Positions 55,220 to 63,519 of a stretch of DNA of 64,000 nt are shown one piece after another (position 1 is the first letter of the stretch; every line of letters begins with the position of its first letter). The notes under the pieces were generated by a model that had not been told where the DNA came from, ran no database searches, and was given only the letters and a program-made list of their open reading frames with translations. The stretch comes from Saccharopolyspora erythraea. GTDB taxonomy: Bacteria > Actinomycetota > Actinomycetes > Mycobacteriales > Pseudonocardiaceae. The stretch lies in assembly GCF_018141105.1 (NCBI RefSeq), contig NZ_CP054839.1, forward strand, positions 7,381,411-7,445,410. Direction: 5' to 3'. Position numbers and translations under genes: made by a program.

Positions 55220-56521
55220 TCATCGGGACTCCGCGTGCTCGAGGTACACGGTGCCGCCGAGGGACACAACGCGTTGGCGAAGTTCCCTGTTGGACTCCAC
55301 GAGCCTGCTCACCACGACCTCGTCGTGCGGTGCGGTGCGGAGCAAAGAGAAAAGGAACGCACGCGGCTCGGCCGGAACCCGGACTCGTGGCGTCCTGATC
55401 ACGCGCGTGTGGAACGGATAGAACAGAACCAGCCCTGACTCACCGATGTCGTCGACTACGAGCTCCCGCATCGTTTCGACGATGAAATCCTCCGCCACGG
55501 AGCCTGGCAGCATGAGGTCGAGCCACGGATGCGGCTGGTCCCACGCCCCCGTCGACCTGAGGTAGGCCTCGTCCTCCTCCATCTGGTTCAGGAAGTCGAA
55601 GTACCCCGAATCGTCGATCTCGACGGACTCGTGGCCGAGATGGCCGACAAGGGCGGCATCGTCGGGTTCCCGCCCGGGATCGAAGTGAGTCGCCACCACC
55701 ATCGCGTAGACCCACTCACCGCCGTCGTCGAACCGGGCATGGGCTTCGAGGTGGTCGAACCGGCCATCCTCGACGAGCAGGCATTGGTCCGCCAGCAAGG
55801 TATCGAGCTCCCGGTAGTACAGCTTGTACCGTCTCGTACGAGTCTTGGCGGGAATGAGACGAAGCGTGGCTCGAATGATCGTGCCGTGTCTTCCGCGTCC
55901 CCCCAGAACGGCGTCGAACAAATCGGAGTCGCGGGTACGTGAACACGTGCGGAGTTCGCCGTCGCCGGTGACGATCTCCAGCTCGAGGACGTTGTCGGTC
56001 TGCAGCCCGTGGTGGTGAGTCGCTCCGCCGATTCCACCGACCGAAAGGGTGCCCCCGACGGACAGTTCGAGGTAGTCGGTGAGGACCGGTGGCGTCAGCC
56101 CCTCCGGAAGGGTTGCGCGGAGCACCTCGCTCCATCGCGCGCCCGCACCGACCACCACGTGGTCGCCGGCCACGGCATGTGTTCCGTTGAGCCCCCTCAT
56201 GTCCACGACGATGCCGTTCTCCGCCTGCGCCTGCCCTCCGGACGAGTGCCCCTGTGCCCGCGGCACGAACGGAATCCCGCGTTCAGCCGCGAACCGCGCC
56301 ATGGCACGGATGTCGGAAACGCCCTCGGGGCGCAGAACGGCCCGCGGCCTGTCATGGACGAGATGTCCCCAGTCTTCGGACGCCCAGCGGAGATGCTGCT
56401 CGTCGTCGAACAGTTCGCCTGCAAGGCGCGGATACCGCGCGTCGGAACCAAGGCTCGCCACGGTCATCGATCGTCCCAGCAATTGCGGCGCTTCTTGAGA
56501 CGCATCACCCGCTTGGTCCAT
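55220..56521 (-). CDS. FAD-linked oxidase resembling cytokinin dehydrogenase
   Basis: A 433-residue flavoenzyme of the PCMH family. The FAD domain contains RPEGVSDIRAMARFAAERGIPFVPRAQGHSSGGQAQ, in which the GHS-type His is the covalent flavin site, and SVGGTLSVGGIGGATHHHGLQTDNVLELEIVTGDG, the cytokinin-dehydrogenase-like block. The C-terminal region has the substrate-domain feature LVLFYPF. Oxidation of an adenine-type side chain is therefore plausible but unproven. ATG 56521 is used; an internal ATG at 56467 (MTVASLG) may be the true start. The preceding serine-hydrolase pseudogene is on the same strand. Confidence 0.82.
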   Translation of the reverse strand: MDQAGDASQEAPQLLGRSMTVASLGSDARYPRLAGELFDDEQHLRWASEDWGHLVHDRPRAVLRPEGVSDIRAMARFAAERGIPFVPRAQGHSSGGQAQAENGIVVDMRGLNGTHAVAGDHVVVGAGARWSEVLRATLPEGLTPPVLTDYLELSVGGTLSVGGIGGATHHHGLQTDNVLELEIVTGDGELRTCSRTRDSDLFDAVLGGRGRHGTIIRATLRLIPAKTRTRRYKLYYRELDTLLADQCLLVEDGRFDHLEAHARFDDGGEWVYAMVVATHFDPGREPDDAALVGHLGHESVEIDDSGYFDFLNQMEEDEAYLRSTGAWDQPHPWLDLMLPGSVAEDFIVETMRELVVDDIGESGLVLFYPFHTRVIRTPRVRVPAEPRAFLFSLLRTAPHDEVVVSRLVESNRELRQRVVSLGGTVYLEHAESR

Positions 56522-56654
56522 CTGCGGCGCTCAGGAGAACGTCATCGAGATGGACGAAAGTAGTAGATCACGGTGGCCACGAAGCTGATCCCGTTGCTGA
56601 CGCGGGTCTTTAGCTTTGCGTGTGACCGAATCGCGGAACACGCAGGAGGATCAG

Positions 56655-57413
56655 ATGGCCGAACTCGGCAAGGCCGCACTGTGCGGAGCAGCGGGAGCGA
56701 TCGCACTCACCGCGGTCTTGGCACCACCGGCGTCGGCGATCATCGGGGGGCACGAAGCCACTGCCGAGTACCCGTTCATGGTGAGCGTTCAAAAGGACGG
56801 CCACCACTACTGCGGGGCATCCCTGATCAAACCGGACTGGATCGTGACCGCCGGGCACTGCGCGGTGAACGTCAAGCCCGAGCAGCTTTCCGTGCGGGTC
56901 GGCGACCATGACCGCACGAAAGGTGCCGAAGCCAAGGTCACCGAGGTCATCGCGCACCCGGACTTCACCTACGAGCCTTTCCGCGACGACGTGGCCGTGA
57001 TGAAGCTGGACCACCCCGTGGACGCGCAGCCCATCGAGCTCGCCGCGGAATCCGCACCGGCGGGCACCGACACCCGAATTCTCGGCTGGGGAATGACCTG
57101 CGAGGACGGCAGCGAGTGCCCGGACCTGCCGATCCGGTTGCAGGAACTGGACACCGAACTCGTCCCGGACGACCGGTGCGGCGAGAACTACAACCCGGAC
57201 AACGAGCTGTGCACCGACAGCCCCACCGAGAACGCGCAGGCGTGCATCCTCGACTCCGGCGGACCGCAGATCACGGGCCGTCCCGGGCAGTGGCAGCTGA
57301 TCGGAGCGACCAGCCGCGACGGCGACGCCGATCCGGTGTGCTCCACCGGCCCCGGCATCTACACCGACCTGACCGCCCACCGAGGCTGGATCGAACAGAC
57401 CACAGCGGGTTGA
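56655..57413 (+). CDS. Secreted trypsin-like serine protease (S1A)
   Basis: A 252-residue chymotrypsin-fold protease. The signal peptide ends near PPASA, and the mature enzyme would begin IIGGHEA, the usual activation N-terminus. The triad is His68 in TAGHC, Asp112 in DDVAVMKL and Ser201 in CILDSGGP, where the Gly before Asp-Ser-Gly is Leu (normally GDSGGP). Six or more Cys suggest disulfides. AGGAGG is 5 nt before ATG 56655. No separate propeptide is seen, so signal peptidase cleavage may yield the active form almost directly. Confidence 0.92.
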   Translation: MAELGKAALCGAAGAIALTAVLAPPASAIIGGHEATAEYPFMVSVQKDGHHYCGASLIKPDWIVTAGHCAVNVKPEQLSVRVGDHDRTKGAEAKVTEVIAHPDFTYEPFRDDVAVMKLDHPVDAQPIELAAESAPAGTDTRILGWGMTCEDGSECPDLPIRLQELDTELVPDDRCGENYNPDNELCTDSPTENAQACILDSGGPQITGRPGQWQLIGATSRDGDADPVCSTGPGIYTDLTAHRGWIEQTTAG

Positions 57414-57938
57414 CCTCCGGCCGGAGGCGATCCGGTTTGCACCGTTGTTGCCCAGCATGCGCCGATCGATAGGCGCTTGGCTCCTCATTCAGCGAAACCC
57501 GGAGAAACGAAAAAGGCTTGATGCGAGAGAGGGATGCCAGGCTCCACGATGGTGTCGACCCACGGGCTGCTACCCAGCGAATTCCGTGGCCCGCGACGGA
57601 TGCGCGGGAAACCATGCTCGTGTTCTCGCTCGGAGTCATCGCTGTGCAGGTGGTGTGGAGCCGGATCTGGCTCGCTCACTTCCGCTACGGCCCGCTGGAA
57701 TGGGCCTGGCGTTGCGTTACCTGGTGGCAGTGGCAGCCGCTACACAAGCAGGCGGCCGCGGCGACTGCGATGAACCGGTGACGAACGGGTTCCACGCACC
57801 CCGATGGAGTCTCCGGGAAGGACAGCGGCCTGGACGTACTCGGCCGTCACGTGGACGACCAAACGACCACCATCAGCGCGACCAGGTTCGACGCCAACCA
57901 GGTACGCCAAAATCAACGCCTCCCGGTTCCTCCCCCCA
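57414..57938. other. Degenerate intergenic region
   Basis: Apart from the DUF418 fragment, I find no gene in this stretch between the trypsin-like protease and the tRNA-linked terminator. Short frames have no recognisable features. Confidence 0.5.
57614..57781 (+). pseudogene. C-terminal remnant of a DUF418 membrane protein
   Basis: [20 protein letters not shown] followed by [18 protein letters not shown] is the last transmembrane helix and the diagnostic GPLEWxWR tail of DUF418 proteins. The preceding several hundred residues of the family are missing; upstream sequence in this frame is unrelated. Such truncation next to a tRNA-associated junction is consistent with deletion during element insertion. 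Confidence 0.65.
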
Positions 57939-57989
57939 ACAGTTCAGAGCCCCTGCCGGTAAAGATCACCAGCAGGGGCTCTGAACTGT
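57939..57989 (-). terminator. 18-bp perfect hairpin downstream of the tRNA-Val remnant
   Basis: ACAGTTCAGAGCCCCTGC (57939-57956) pairs perfectly with 57972-57989, with a 15-nt loop that itself allows GGT/ACC pairs. It lies 9 bp beyond the CCA end of the tRNA sequence in the tRNA's direction, as expected for the tRNA terminator. Confidence 0.8.
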
Positions 57990-57998
57990 ACGAACCAA

Positions 57999-58050
57999 TG
58001 GTGCGCGATACTGGGATTGAACCAGTGACCTCTACCGTGTCAAGGTAGCT
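57999..58050 (-). pseudogene. 3' part of a tRNA-Val(GAC) gene, attachment-site-like
   Basis: On the reverse strand: anticodon arm CTACC-TTGACAC-GGTAG (58050-58034, anticodon GAC), variable loop, T arm CTGG-TTCAATC-CCAG, acceptor strand ATCGCGC, discriminator A and encoded CCA (58001-57999). The D arm is missing. The sequence 5' of it is GGGCGATTTCGCTAG, too short, although its GGGCGAT could pair six of seven acceptor bases. This is the usual product of integrase-mediated insertion into a tRNA gene: the element restores or leaves the 3' end. It could also be a D-armless relic with no function. Confidence 0.75.
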
Positions 58051-58099
58051 AGCGAAATCGCCCTGACCTGCGGTTTTGAAGATTTCGCAGGTCAGGGCG
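58037..58099. repeat. 63-bp hairpin repeat, copy A
   Basis: Begins GTGTCAAGGTAGC, the complement of the tRNA-Val anticodon loop and stem, then CGCCCTGACCTGC, a 15-nt loop, and GCAGGTCAGGGCG (perfect 13-bp stem). A second, mutually exclusive stem is GCGAAATC (58052-58059) / GATTTCGC (58081-58088). Copy B at 61213 has the same length and stem. Confidence 0.8.
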
Positions 58100-58210
58100 A
58101 ATCTCTTGTGGACGGTCCAGCAGCATTCAGTGCGGTTCTGCTCGCATGGGCTCTCCCAGAATTCTCCCAAGTTTGTCGCTCCCACCACGATCACCCGCTC
58201 ACCGGGGCGA

Positions 58211-59457
58211 TCACAGGTCGGTGCGGTCGAGCTTGGCGATGAACGACGTCTTGCGCCCGTGGAGCTTGCGCAGGTCGGCCAGGTATGTGTCCAGGCCGGT
58301 CGTGTCGCCGGTAGCGCGGTAGCCGTCGCTGAGCCGTCGGAGCATCGTGATCGCCTTGTTGTAGCGGTACTTGTCGGTGCTGGTGTCGAGTCGCTGCTGG
58401 ATCAGCCGTTGCCATGGCCCGATCACGTCCTGCGGGTGCGTGGGCTGGCGCAGGTTGATGAGCTGATGCCAGCGGGACTCGAGCAGGTCGTCGGCGTGGT
58501 CGACCGCCTGCCGCCACCCCTCGTCCAGTTCGCCTTCATCGAGCAGCACGTCAACGAGATGGTCGGCGAATGCAGGTCGCTTCGCGGTGGCATGCCGTAT
58601 GCGGTCCAGTGCCTCGCTGCGCAGCTCGCTCCAGCCTCCGAGGCGTTCGGCGGTGCGCCGCAGCTCTCTGTAGTGGGACTTGGTCGGGTGCTCATCGAAC
58701 CGTTGCCATCGAAGAGCGAGCGCTTCATCGGCCGCGCCGCGCTCGAACAGCAAGTCCACGTAGGCATCGCGGAGCTTGGCCTGGTCGATCGGGTTCCCGA
58801 TCCCCAACCCGCGGCGTGCCCAGCGCTCGGCCTCGCAAGCGCGCCCTGCGCTTCTCAGTGCGTCCACGATCTTGAGATACTGGGAAGCGGCGTAGAGGTC
58901 TTCGGCCAGCACGGTGACATAGTGGTGGACGTCGCCGGTGATCTCGGCGAGCTGCTCCCGCAAGGTGCGGATCCCGAACCCTGTCCTGTCGAGCGGGTCG
59001 TGCTCGGCTGTCTTGGCGCGTTCGTCGACGATCCGCGCCAACTCAGCGCGGCCGGTCTGCCCAGCGGTGTCGCGTAGTCATGCAGCTCGAAGTCCGGCCA
59101 GCCCGGCCCGTCGAGCCGCAGCGTGGCCAGCCACCCGGCGAGCCGCTTCGGATCCGGCGGGGCCGCCGCGCAGGCGCGGGCGTGTACGGCCATCAGCGCG
59201 TGCAGGTCGCCGCCGATGGCGCCGGATGAGTCGTCCATGTACTGCAACGCCGTCGCAACAAGGTCGACCGCCCGCCGCGCTAGGGCAGGCACAGACGCCG
59301 GCTCGGTTTCGATCAACCTTGCACAGGCGTCAGTGACCTCCCGAACGCGCTGTGAGTACTCCCGTCGCCCGTGATGCGGATGCTTCCGGCGATCCCGTCG
59401 CAAGCCGTCGATCAACCGACGAACCCGCTCCACTTCCGTGCTCACCACGCCACCCAT
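58211..59457 (-). pseudogene. SWIM-zinc-finger-associated TPR-like protein, frameshifted
   Basis: Two reverse-strand frames form one protein of about 415 residues. The first (59457 to about 59060) ends with sense at WPDFELHDYATPLG; the second continues GQTGRAELARIVDERAK to the stop at 58211. A single missing base in the run CTGGGCAG near 59060 explains the break. The C-terminal half resembles the helical repeat region of SWIM-zinc-finger-type proteins: VLLDEGELDEGWRQAVDHAD, HPQDVIGPWQRLIQQRLD, and the ending LHGRKTSFIAKLDRTDL. No SWIM CxCx motif is seen. It is divergent from the two-gene cassette at 59536-61040. Assembly error is an alternative explanation. Confidence 0.65.
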
Positions 59458-59535
59458 TTCAACACCGCCGGCGGGCTGGTACGCGTGTGGTCAGTACCCT
59501 GGCGCCGCGACGACAGCAAGTGTGGAGGACCGGAG

Positions 59536-59883
59536 ATGAGCCTGAAAGGTCGATGGCGGATCGTGAAGATGGACATGTGGGACCGCGACGCCATCGATCT
59601 CGTCGAACCCGGCTTCATCGAATTCACCAAGGACGGGACCGGTGAATTCGGGTTCATCGCCGTCCGCGGATGGGTGGACTGCCGCTCGACCAAGCGCGAC
59701 GGTCGCAGCTGCGTCGAGTTCAGCTGGGAAGGCGACGACGAAGGCGACCAGGTCAGCGGCCGCGGCTGGGCCGCCCTGACCCCAGACGGCACAGTCGAAG
59801 GACACCTGTTCATCCACATGGGAGACGACTCAAGATTCCAAGCAGTGCCCTTCGCCGGAGCAGAAGACCGGGATGCGCCGTGA
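59536..59883 (+). CDS. Conserved hypothetical protein of the SWIM-linked cassette
   Basis: A 115-residue acidic protein beginning MSLKGRWRIVKMDMWDRDAIDLVEPGF, with FIAVRGWVDCRSTKRDGR and VEFSWEGDDEGDQVSGRGWA following; it looks like a small all-beta domain. I recognise the sequence type from many bacteria but know no function. GGAGG is 7-8 nt before ATG 59536. The GTGA stop overlaps the next gene, so the two are produced together. It is divergent from the frameshifted helical-repeat gene by 78 bp. Confidence 0.75.
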   Translation: MSLKGRWRIVKMDMWDRDAIDLVEPGFIEFTKDGTGEFGFIAVRGWVDCRSTKRDGRSCVEFSWEGDDEGDQVSGRGWAALTPDGTVEGHLFIHMGDDSRFQAVPFAGAEDRDAP

Positions 59884-61040
59884 GCGAGTACCAGTACTAC
59901 GAGTTCCTCGCCCTCGACCGGCCGCTCGACGCTCGCCAGCAAGCCGAGCTGCGTTCGCTGTCGACGCGGGCGCGGATCACCGCGACCAGCTTCGTCAACG
60001 AGTACCACTGGGGCGACTTCCGCGGTAACCCACGCCAGCTGATGGAGCGCTACTACGACGCACACCTCTACCTCGCCAACTGGGGAACGCGGCGAATCAT
60101 GCTCCGCATGCCACGCAGCGTGCTCGACCTCGACGTCGCCGAGCAGTACTGCCTCGACCATCAGGTGGTGGCCTGGACCTCCGGCGAGCACCTCGTGCTC
60201 GATCTGACAAGCGACGACGAGTACAGCGACTGGGAAGACGACGCACCGGAATCGCTGTCGGCCATCGTCGGCATTCGAAGCGAACTCGCCGCCGGCGACC
60301 ACCGACCCCTCTACCTCGCCTGGCTGGCCGGCTACGGCACCTGGGAACGCGACGAATACGCCTTCGACCCCACCGAAGACGACGAACTCGAGCCACCCCT
60401 ACCGCCAGGACTGCGCACCCTCACCGCTGCCCAACGCGCGTTGGGCGACTTCCTCCGCCTCGACCACGACCTGCTCACGGTAGCCGCCGAGATAAGTCCA
60501 CCACTCGAACAGGCCACCGATGACCCCCGACAGCTTACCGCGTGGGTAACCAACCTGTCCCCCGCCGAGAAAGACCACTTGCTCGTGCGAATTCTCCAGG
60601 GTCGATCCGCGACCGTGAGAATGGAAATGCTGTGCCGATTCCAAGACGAATCCACTCAGAGCGTTCCCAGCCCGCCCCGGCGCACCATAGCCGACCTGCT
60701 GGACCAGACAGCACGTCGGCGGGCCGAACGCCATCACCAGGAATCCAGGCAGCGCGCCGAGGAGGACGCACGCCGCAAGCAAGCACGAGCCCTCGCCCGC
60801 GAACAACGGCTGGACGAACTGGCTCGCGACAAAGAAGGCGCCTGGTCAAAGGTGGACGCGATGATCGGCACCCGTAAACCCACCGAGTACGACGCCGCTG
60901 TCTCACTGCTCACCGACCTGCGAGCCCTGGCCGAACGCGACGCCCGCTCGCACGAATTCGCCCAGCGCGCCGCCGCCCTACGGCAGCAACACGCCCGCAA
61001 ACCCAGCCTGCTTGAGCGGCTCAATCACGCAGACCTGTAG
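59880..61040 (+). CDS. Conserved hypothetical protein with SEYQYYEF N-terminus
   Basis: A 386-residue protein. The N-terminal domain is the conserved SEYQYYEFLALDRPLDARQQAELRSLSTRARIT..SFVNEYHWGDFRGNP, RYYDAHLYLANWGTRRIMLRMP; a central acidic segment (SDDEYSDWEDDAPE) precedes LYLAWLAGYGTWE. The C-terminal third is a long charged coiled coil (RRRAERHHQESRQRAEEDARRKQARALAREQRLDEL). It starts by GTG overlapping the preceding stop by 4 bp. Proteins of this type tend to be found with SWIM-type and helical-repeat genes; the function is unknown. Ends LLERLNHADL, echoing the KLDRTDL end of the divergent partner. Confidence 0.78.
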   Translation: MSEYQYYEFLALDRPLDARQQAELRSLSTRARITATSFVNEYHWGDFRGNPRQLMERYYDAHLYLANWGTRRIMLRMPRSVLDLDVAEQYCLDHQVVAWTSGEHLVLDLTSDDEYSDWEDDAPESLSAIVGIRSELAAGDHRPLYLAWLAGYGTWERDEYAFDPTEDDELEPPLPPGLRTLTAAQRALGDFLRLDHDLLTVAAEISPPLEQATDDPRQLTAWVTNLSPAEKDHLLVRILQGRSATVRMEMLCRFQDESTQSVPSPPRRTIADLLDQTARRRAERHHQESRQRAEEDARRKQARALAREQRLDELARDKEGAWSKVDAMIGTRKPTEYDAAVSLLTDLRALAERDARSHEFAQRAAALRQQHARKPSLLERLNHADL

Positions 61041-61774
61041 ACAATCCGAGCAAGACGAACCCCCCACCTCACGAAAACAAGCTGCGCCGACCAGCACTGA
61101 GCTCAAGGTATGTGCTCACCTTCGAAGCCAGCCGGTGATCATGCAGTTGAGGTCCGCTACCTGGCGTTCTGTGCCGTTCGACGCAGTCGAGCACAGTTGA
61201 GGGAGCACTCCTGTGTCAACGTAGCCAGCCAGATCGCCCTGACCTGCACGGACAAGATTCGAGCAGGTCAGGGCGGTGCAGCTCGCAGATGCCCAAACCC
61301 GTGCGACGCGGTCGACGCACTTGGCGCCTCTCAATTTCCGGACCGCGCCTCCCAGCCAGGCCCTTCGGCGCACCATCGAACGGAACCCGGTACCTGGTGA
61401 TCTGTCAGCCGACAGGCGTCGCAGGGTCGATCCACGGACAGAAGCGCAAGAGGACGGCAACAGGGCTGAGTAGATGATTCGTGCGGCAGCTTGGTCGTCG
61501 AGTAGTCTTTCGGGCTGCCTGGAACAGGGAACGCTCAAGCCTGCCGACGGAGGCATACCGGCCGACGCCGAGGAAGCCCGCCCGTCCATGCACAGTGGCT
61601 TGCCGTGCTTGACCTTCGTGGATGTGGTTGTTGGCACGCACAGTGTCGTGATACGGAATGATGCTCTTGTGACCACCGGCTGCTGCAGACTGTGCGCCGC
61701 CTGTTGGGATGGTGCGCATGGGCTCGCGCTGAGTGTCCAACGTCTATCATCGAGTGACCGTCGTAAGGAGCCTT
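61041..61774. other. Gap between the SWIM-linked cassette and the type I locus
   Basis: About 730 bp without a supported gene. It holds repeat copy B (61213-61275). Short reading frames on both strands show no conserved features; sequence such as GRAGFLGVGRYASV on the reverse strand might be a transposase relic but cannot be assigned. Confidence 0.5.
61213..61275. repeat. 63-bp hairpin repeat, copy B
   Basis: GTGTCAACGTAGCC, then the perfect 13-bp stem CGCCCTGACCTGC (61235-61247) / GCAGGTCAGGGCG (61263-61275) with a 15-nt loop. Same length, orientation and stem as copy A; the loop has diverged. The tRNA T arm that adjoins copy A is not present here. Confidence 0.8.
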
Positions 61775-63519
61775 GTGAGCACCCTCGGTAGTTTCATCTG
61801 GTCGATCGCCGACCAGCTTCGGGGCCCCTACCGCCCCAACCAGTACGGCAACGTGGTTCTCCCGCTCACGATCCTGCGCCGGCTCGACTGCATCCTCGAA
61901 CCGGACCGGGAGACGGTCCGAGAGCTGGCGGCGAAGTACGAGAACCCGAACCGGCTCAAGATCGAGATCAAGAAGGCGACTGGCAGGCCGTTCTACAACA
62001 CCTCGAACTACTCCTTCGCCAACCTGCTCGAAGATGCCGACGGGCTGGCCGACAACCTGATCGACTACATCGACCGGTTCTCGTCTGATGTCGACGTGTT
62101 CGAGTACTTCGACTTCAAGAAGGAGATCCTCGCCCTGGAGAAGGCGGAGCTCCTGCGCGAGGTCATCACGTCCTTCAAGGCCGTCGACCTGCATCCAGAC
62201 GTCGTCTCCAACGCCGACATGGGTGACGCGTTCGAGTACATCATCCGCAAGTTCAACGAGGCCGCGAACGAGACCTCGGGCGACCACTACACCCCGCGGG
62301 ACGCGATCCGGCTGCTTGTCGACCTACTCTTCGCCGAGAAGGACGCCGACCTTACCGAAGCCGACATCGTCCGCACACTATACGACCCCACCGCGGGCAC
62401 CGGCGGCATGCTCGCCTTGGCCGAGGAACACCTGCTCGCGCACAATCCCGACGCGAGCCTGAGCCTGTTCGGCCAGGAGTACAACCCCCAGTCGTACGCG
62501 ATCTGCAAGTCCGACCTGCTGGCTAAAGGCCACGACGCGACCAACATCGCCTTCGGCAACACGCTCACCGACGATGCGTTCAAGGGTCGCCAGTTCGACT
62601 TCTGCATGTCCAACCCGCCGTACGGCGTCGACTGGAAGCAGTACGCGAAGGCGGTCACGAAAGAGAAGGAGTCTGCGGGTCCCTACGGCCGGTTCGCCCC
62701 GGGCCTCCCGTCGACCTCGGACGGGCAGATGCTCTTCCTACTCCACCTGGTGCACAAGATGCGGGCGCCGGAGGACGGCGGCGGCCGAGCCGGGATCGTG
62801 ATGAACGGCTCGCCGCTCTTCAACGGCGCCGCCGAATCCGGCCCCTCCAACATCCGCAAATGGCTGCTGGAGAACGACCTGGTCGATGCGATCGTCGCGC
62901 TGCCGACGAACATGTTCTTCAACACCGGTATCGCCACCTACATCTGGATTCTCGACAACACCAAGCACCCCGACCGCAAGGGCCTGGTCCACCTCATCGA
63001 CGGCACGTCGTTCTGGACCAAGATGCGCAAGAACCTCGGCTCGAAAGGCCGCGAGATCAGCGATGCCGACCGCGCCAACGTGGTGAAATTGTACGCCGCC
63101 TTCACCGACGCCGACCCCGATACCTCCAAGGTGCTCCGCAACGACGAGTTCGGCTACTGGACCATCACCATCGAGCGGCCCCTGCTGGACGAGGACGGCA
63201 ATCCAGTCACCGACCACAAGGGCAAGCCCAAGCCGGACACCAAGAAGCGCGACACCGAGAACGTCCCCTTCACTTACGGTGGCTCCACCGTAGGAGCCGC
63301 TGGCAAGGCCGAGGTCATTCAGGCGTACTTCGACGCCGAGGTGAAGCCGCACGTACCCGACGCCTGGATCGACTGGGCCAAGGTCAAGACCGGCTACGAA
63401 ATCCCATTCACCCGCCACTTTACAAGTACATCCCACCCCGCCCCCTCGCCGAAATCGACGCCGACCTGGAAAAACAGGTCGCCAAAATCCTCGACCTGTT
63501 GCGGGAGGTCGAGCAATGA
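61775..63519 (+). CDS. hsdM: Type I restriction-modification methyltransferase subunit, C-terminal frameshift
   Basis: N6-adenine methyltransferase of a type I system. GTG 61775 (AAGGAG 4 nt upstream) gives STLGSFIWSIADQLRGPYRPNQYG. The catalytic domain has GDHYTPRDAIRL, SAM motif I DPTAGTGGMLALAEE and motif IV MSNPPYG, all intact. Near 63420 the frame breaks: CGCCACTTTACAAG reads RHFTS, but one extra base restores RHFYKYIPPRPLAEIDADLE and the expected end at TGA 63519, which overlaps hsdS (ATGA). Without correction the protein continues in the wrong frame to 63592 with a 57-residue aberrant tail. The catalytic core remains, but the part that contacts HsdS is altered. A real mutation or a sequencing error. 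Confidence 0.85.

Noticed and set aside
58040-58101. A complete D-armless tRNA
   Set aside because: GGGCGAT upstream could pair with most of the acceptor strand, but the spacing is too short for a normal tRNA, D-armless tRNAs are not expected in bacteria, and the upstream sequence belongs to the duplicated hairpin.
61405-61740. Possible transposase fragment on the reverse strand (GRAGFLGVGRYASVGRLE)
   Set aside because: No catalytic residues, no inverted repeats and no clear family match; left as gene-free sequence.
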